12,975 bases of DNA from Phoronis ovalis. Its lineage: Eukaryota > Phoronida > Phoronidae. The notes beneath the pieces were generated by a model. The model made no database searches. It worked only from the letters and a program-made list of their open reading frames with translations, and was not told where the DNA came from. This document shows, piece by piece, positions 1-7,000 of this stretch. Location of the stretch: positions 1-12,975 of the forward strand of contig JAOXYB010041338.1 in the NCBI GenBank assembly GCA_028565635.1, written 5' to 3'. The position numbers were made by a program, and so were the translations under genes. Position 1 is the first letter of the stretch; each line of letters opens with the position of its first letter.

Positions 1-898
1 TTGTTCAGTTGACTTATAGAACGTTTTTGTATATTTCAGTTGAACCGAGCTATCAAAGAACGAATAAACTATATAACAAAACTGCTCGCGTTCATTCTTG
101 TGGTTTTAAAGTTTATCGCTACTACAACAATAATGTAGACAATGGTAGAATAAAACCTGACCTGATCTACAACATAAGCTTATTGTAGGTTCCTGAGTTC
201 TGCTTTGCTGGATATTCAAAGTACTGCTTTGTGATGCGGTAAATTGACATAAAAAATATCTGTTGTGCCAGGACATTGAGGGGGAACAGGGTAGTAGTGA
301 CCACAGTATAGAGGAAATAAAACTGTATTTATCCTCGAATCACAAGTAACAAAATTCAGCAATCACAGGACACGAACATAATTCAACCCTTTCCCACCTC
401 AACAATTGTAATTATATTATAATCTAATTCTAGTAATTATAATCAGGTTGCACATCGCCTATGACACTCTACAGATACACTCATAAGAAGGTAATTTATC
501 CTGGATGGTCACTCGAAATGGTTAGCGTATACTCCAGGGATCTGCGACGGAGGATTATTTATCAAACTTTCATGCAGCAAAATAAAATATGACCCTTTCA
601 TGTCTGCACAAATTTTTTTTCTCCCTCGACCTCTAAATACACGATAGAACCTGCACAGGCTGAATGGTCACTATCTATGAAATTGTGCTCATGCATATAA
701 CACCTCGCATTGCATGAATGATCTACTTCATGTTTTAGATTCTTACGAAATTCGGGATTTTGTGATTTCCCCGTGATTCCCAGCTGACGACATCAGAAAA
801 ATCTGAGTAACTATCAAAAACCAGTATTTAGTACTTTATCGGACTAGAACCAAATTCAGAAACCAACGGCAACAATAAGTACATTTTAAATCATTTAC
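1..898 (-). other. Nup107 intron 16, incomplete; no further exon seen
   Basis: AT-rich intron sequence that runs off the left edge. I looked on the minus strand for the next expected Nup107 block (the conserved FYT-LP and YA-FLE motifs) and did not find it. Two short plus-strand open stretches after AG are discussed under rejected items. No repeats stand out. Confidence 0.7.
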
Positions 899-1017
899 CT
901 TGACAACATGTCCAATAGTGCGTAGAAACAATACCAGATGAGCCATGAATCGGACAAGATGTTGTGGGGGAGGATACTGGTCATCTTTAATCCAGCAGTA
1001 CATCTCTTCCACAAGGC
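899..1017 (-). CDS. NUP107: Nup107 exon 16 (last one in window)
   Basis: The acceptor is TTTTGTAG and the donor AAG|GTAAAT. It encodes [18 protein letters not shown] and [20 protein letters not shown], matching HLLRFMTHLILFFRTLG in human. The exon ends in phase 0. No following exon is visible down to base 1, so the next intron is longer than about 890 bp within the window. Confidence 0.95.
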
Positions 1018-4000
1018 CTACAAAATAACACCTTTATTTTAACAAAGATAAGGGCAGAATGCCTTTACTTTATACACAACTTTACATAAAAGATTCATTC
1101 ATATAAGTCGGTAATAGCTAATGCACTCAAAGGCTCCGATCCAGCCTTGTTAAGTCCTTGAACTCATCTTTCAATGCAATAAACAAAACCTGTGACTTAC
1201 TTTGCAAGGAAACTGCAAAGCAGCTAATCAGGGAAATGTAACATAGGCAGCGTAAACAGATAAAGGCCAAATATTACGCACCTTCAGTGTCCCCTAGAAT
1301 AATGAACTTTTGAATAATATGAAATTTTTGACGTGCTTCATCTCGAACTCTCTACAAAGTAAGATTAGAGTATTATTAATTATTCATGTCTCCAGATATA
1401 GTACTCCTATTTTCATTGCTAAAAGTATGAAAATCAACATCTACATAATGAATACAAACTTTGTAGATTACTTATGACTTTTGAAGTCTCTCTCTTATGC
1501 CACATATACACATTTTATTAGCATGACAGAATTGTCAGACAGATCAATAGACTTCTGTTGTTTTATAGAGTCATCGTCTGCTTTCGTACTTACATCTTGT
1601 GGACAGGCTTGAATTTCTTGGAAAATATGTTCAAGGGATGACCTGAAAGGCAAATATATATTCAACCAATCAAAAGTGTTTTACATACTGTACAAATGAA
1701 ATTCCTTGTTTAAGTCTAAAATAAACTTCAAAATAATAGAAGAAAAGAAAATATCAGTGGTATTTATATTGCCTTTTTAACAAAAGTTTCTCTTCCGATC
1801 AAACTTTAGCACTTGGCAAGAAATTTTTCATAAAAATTAAACAGGCAATGAAACAACAGTACTGTATGAATAAAACTTGCCATTTCATTGTTCAGAAAAA
1901 AAAGATTCTAACTCATAAATATAATGATTTCACGGCTGGAATACTCTGGAATAATTTGATGAGTAGTTTGTCCAGAATTACAAAATAACTCACAGCTGTC
2001 CCCAGTATTCCTCAGGTAGATCTTGTAATGATCTATTGTATATAACGTTCATGCGTATCTCCTGCTCAACCCTGGCATCCACCATAACTTTGAAGTACGC
2101 CCACAAAAAGTCCTCCCACGACTCACAAGCCGGCAGAAGTTGATGGAGATTACCACTAAGTACTGCATATATAGCTTTTTCATAAAGATGAAATTTTTCC
2201 TAACAAAAAAAATCAGTTATAAGATAATAATAATAATATATATTTATATAGCCCTGAATCTTACAATATACAGTAAATCAAAGGCCTTTACAAGAAATCC
2301 AATAAAAGTACAGTCAAAGACAATAAAATGAAAATATAAGGAATAAAATAAACAAATAAAGAATAAAGTAATGACAACTAAACAGATAGGTTTTTAAATT
2401 AGACTTAAAAAATTCGAGACTATTGTGGGATCGTAATTCTAAAGGGAGGTCATTCCATAGAGATGGAGCACAAACAGAAAAGGCCCTATCACCATATGTA
2501 CGTGAATTAACCCTAGGAACTATAAATAAAAAGCCTCGAGATGATCGTAGATTTCTAATAGGGCATGATTTAACTAAAAGATCACACAAATACAATGCGG
2601 CAGTGCCCATAATAATTTTGAAAACAAAAACCAAGATCTTAAATTCAATGCGACTGGAAACTGGTAGCCAATGAAGCTGTTTCAAAATAGGTGTGATGTG
2701 GCAACATTTTAAGATCTCTTAATATATCTGATTTCGCAAGGAAAAACTTTAATGACAGTAATTCTGTCAGTGTGTTTCATATTTAACATTCTGTTCATGT
2801 AAATATCAATTATGTATTAACACAGGTGCCTTTTAATGGATTACACCTGGTTATGACATATTGACATTCCCCCAGTCTTATTCTGTTGCACAGGGGTGAT
2901 GAAATGTTTTAATACGCTGTTGTGACAATGTGGTGTAGTTGCAGTCCCTTTCAGCATAATGCTCCTTGGGACTACATTTTTCTCATCAGCAATCCACAAA
3001 TACAAGCATGATGTGATGAGACTTCCTTCAACATATATCTTAGCTACACTTAATTTAGCATGTTTCATAAGGTACTTATCATTACCTCATGTGCCATATT
3101 CCAGCACACTGTTTTCCAGATATCTCTGTACGGATTCCCTTCAATTGAATCCCCTCCAGATCCGGACTCATAGTTTGGATCATTATGAAGTTTCCAACCT
3201 TCTAGTGTAGCTGCCCTCCATGCTTGACCACATCGAGTACACAAACGTTCCGCCTAACATAAAAGTTATAATTACTTCCTGCTGAAACCTGTTCTTCACC
3301 TGTGAATCTCCTTAGGGAGACACGCTGGGAATAACTAACATAGAGTACCTGTACATTTACTGGGCTAGATATACTAATGTACCACTCTTTCTTGTACCAT
3401 GTAGCACGGGATTTTAGTAACATTACCTTGCTTTTGTTACCATGACAAACACTGACTACAAAAGGGTACTTTCACTACAAACTAGCCCTCTGATACTTGC
3501 AGGCTGCATTTAAATGCAGGGAACAATACTGCCTCACTTTACCTCATTCAGGAGTCCAGATCGTATGTGAACAAACACATATTTCAGCAGTCGAACATCA
3601 TCCTCTCGATCTAAGTCAGCTAGAGGGCGATGCTGCCTGATTGGAGCATCAGGATCCTGTAAGAGTAGTAATAAAAGTGTTTTAACGTATGTTTACAAGA
3701 CGCTTCAAAATAAGTGAAATTTAAAGTATTTTGAAATAGTAGTAATACAGCTAGACAGCACAGAAAAGCATTTACAGACTTCTTCAACAAGGAGATATTG
3801 TGAGAAAAAGTTGGCATTCAAGGCGTTGAAAAATATCAGTATTTTTCCAAAAATATATTTCCTTCTCTACTTAGCAGCTACATTTTCAAAATTTAAAAGA
3901 GGCTTTACAAAGAATTTTTCAACAGAATAAATATGGCTTCATTAATAAAATCTACTATATTTTACATTGTATGAAACTTGATTTGGCCAATCATATATGT

Positions 4001-7000
4001 CCCTAGAGGTGAAGCAGGAAACAGGAATTAGAAAGCGTCTTATTCCTATATACTGGCTAGTAGGAAAGAAAAGTTTCAAAAAAATTCATCATTTGAAGCA
4101 TAGTCTTAGAGTTAAGAGTATTTTATTGTTGTTGATGATAGATATACAAGCATGTATATTCATAGTATTGTTTAGTATTAAACTTGCCATTTCATCTACT
4201 ATGGGTCGATCATAGTTGCTAGGTACACCAGCGGACTTTTGTTGTAGAGCATGCAACGTGTTCTCCCTAGAAATAGATTGTAAAGTTAAAAAGTGTAATA
4301 ATTACAACTTTAGTTTTTGAATCATGCAACATGCAAGTCTGAGCCTCGTCTGTACTATGATTCCACCTGGAAAAATAGCAATATCACCATGTCCCTCAGT
4401 GAGTAAATAGCTGACACTTAAAATTGTAAAAACAAAATCTTTAAAGTTTATAACCAGTTACATGTTGTATATGTTTAGTTTACGAGTCTTAGAAAGTGTG
4501 ATACGTAGAGGGCGATTTCACGAAAATCTCCAAGGCATAATAGGATTAAACAAACATACCACGCTGCGCATTTGTCGGCAAAGAACTCCACTTTATTATA
4601 GTAACTATCTAACTGGTCCCTTGCATTAGCTTCAAGCCAATCAATAACAATCTAAAAACACATGTCAAACACTACAAAACGTTCACAAGTTAATATACAA
4701 TTTATGCCAAAAACATGCTGAAAATATTCCTTTTTAATTATGAGTGAGTATAGTTTTCATAACTTAAGAATAAATGTTTAATCTGCTTCTACTTTAGGCT
4801 GACATGATTAATAGAAGGCTTGTGTATTTCCAAGAAATAGCAGTTGGTACACAAATGTTTTATTCTCTGATAATGCAAAAAGATCAAGCCACTGACCTGA
4901 GCTTGTCTGATTCCAGCCTCTCTTTGAAACAAGGCTTGCATGGTTTGCTTTTCACTCAAGTTCTTTGTCTAAAAAATACAAACGCATCTTTATAGAAGCA
5001 AAATACAAAGTATATCCAACAGATATGTTGATAGTTTAAAATCTTTCACCAACATGATCCTTAACTGCTAATTATAAATTTCAAAACTCTCACAAGTAGA
5101 TAATATACTGAATAGATAAGTTAAGTGATATCAAAAATAGTTCTGCTGCAAGTAAAATTTTCTTCCAAAATAACTGACACATCGTTGTACCTATCTGATA
5201 TAAATATTAGTTCATACCAACTGATCAATGAGCATGTCTTCTTCATCATCTTTTTCTTTCAACTCCGTCTCCAGACGATCCATATATAAAGAACCAATCA
5301 GGCGCCATGTAGAACGTTCCTGGTCTAATAACTCTAATGTTCCAACTATGTTTGAGAATCTACGAATTAAAATGAGATTTTAACTCAAACTTTATAAAAG
5401 AATCTACAAATTAAAAATAGATTCAGCTTGAAAGCTCCAAAAAAAGAATCTACGATTTATAGAGGAATTTTAGCTTGAAGTTCATAAAAGTATCCATGAA
5501 CTAAGTGAGATTTAGCATAAGATTTATTGGATGGTATTTTCAATTCAAATTAACATTGTACTTTTCAGTGGTGGGTGCTCTAATACCACCCGAAAAAGGA
5601 TAATTTAGTTAATTTAATTCAAATTTTACTGCAGTATCTTCAGGTATGCAACTTCATGTCAAAAAAAAAATAATTTACACTGTCTGGATGAGAGCAAACG
5701 AAACCATGTCTTATTTCTTTCATGCTATACTGTATTTATAAAAGTTTAAAAGCATACTTGTTTTGTCCTGGAGTCGCTCTTTTAACAAGTTTTTGTAGCA
5801 TTTTGACCTGATCACCAATACTACCTTCATATTCTTTAATTAACTCGAATATCTGATGTTCAGAGGGGTGATCTCGGAAGCACTGCTGAAAATCTGCATA
5901 CAATCCAGAGGAAGCTAAACAACAAATAAATTGACTATGTAACAAGCTGGGAGATACTGGTGTTTAACAGAAATACAATTTTTTACAAGGCTGTTTGCAT
6001 TTCAGCATTACTTCCTTTGATTGCACTGTAATATTACTGTGAGATGTAACCATAGACGTTATGGGGCATACAAAGGTTCATATTTTATTATACATAAAAT
6101 AAAATTCATTCATTGTATCGTTGTAACGAGATGTAATCCCGTAATATTGTTATTTGTTATAAATTACATCAGAAATATCTGAATGAAGGGCATGTATGAA
6201 TTAGTTCTTGCTAAATTTGCATTCAATCTGCTTGTATTTGTTTTTTTATCTTAAAAAATGTTAAATGTTATTCTTAAAAGTCAAATATTACAAAATCAGA
6301 CTTCACATGTTTGTCCTCAGTTTCAAAACTTCAGAAACAACAAATGCAATCAGGAATGCAACTATGCAAACTCACCAGATATTCCTGGGTCTTCAGCCAG
6401 CAGCAGATGTACATTTGTTGTTGTGGTGTCTTCAGTAACGCCACCCGGTAAAGATACTTCCATAGCTGATGCTGATCGAAGTGGAGAAAATACAGGAAGG
6501 GCAGCATACGAGGTGGAGTCCAGTCCAGCAAACTACAACATTACCGCAATGCAATATCTGGTGTATGAACAAATTATAGAAAGTCTTTACCTGAATATTT
6601 AACATATATTGTATGTCAGCTAAATGTATCCTAATGTTTGCATATGCCATCTAAAAATTGGAAATGGTTTATACTGTGAGACTGGCGTCAGATACAGATG
6701 CAGCAAATGTGATCTTCTTTGCTCAATGTCAGAGGTCTGGTGCCTAGAAGCAAATTTAAACGGTAGCATGCTCTTAGCATCAACTATGTGCCATTCGAAA
6801 AATTTAGTTACATAACAAATGTGAAATTTTACCCTAGACATCTGACTGAAAGATCCTGGAGTCCCACTTAATGATCTTCCAGGAGTAGCACCTAAGGTAT
6901 CTGACACATCGAACTTTGAACTGGACGACACTTGCTTTGGAGTATCTGGAAAAAAAAGTAGGTTAACACTGAGAAATAAGGAGAATATCTTTGAGCATGC

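Noticed and set aside
40-138. Plus-strand open stretch of 32 codons after a TTTCAG, with a hydrophobic middle
   Set aside because: No family resemblance. A stretch this long is not rare in AT-rich DNA, and it would lie antisense inside the Nup107 intron.
272-349. Plus-strand open stretch of 25 codons after a CCAG, acidic and exon-like in look
   Set aside because: Too short, no known protein, no linked exon or transcript evidence. Kept only as a note.
1873-1888. 16-base word AAACTTGCCATTTCAT shared with the exon 10/GC-donor junction near 4182
   Set aside because: The match barely extends beyond 16-19 bases and could arise by chance in a 13-kb AT-rich window; no sign of exon duplication around it.
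2423-2674. Plus-strand 83-codon open stretch
   Set aside because: Antisense shadow of the LINE reverse-transcriptase tail.
6258-6602. Plus-strand 114-codon open stretch
   Set aside because: It is the antisense of Nup107 exon 5 plus flanking intron and resembles no known protein.
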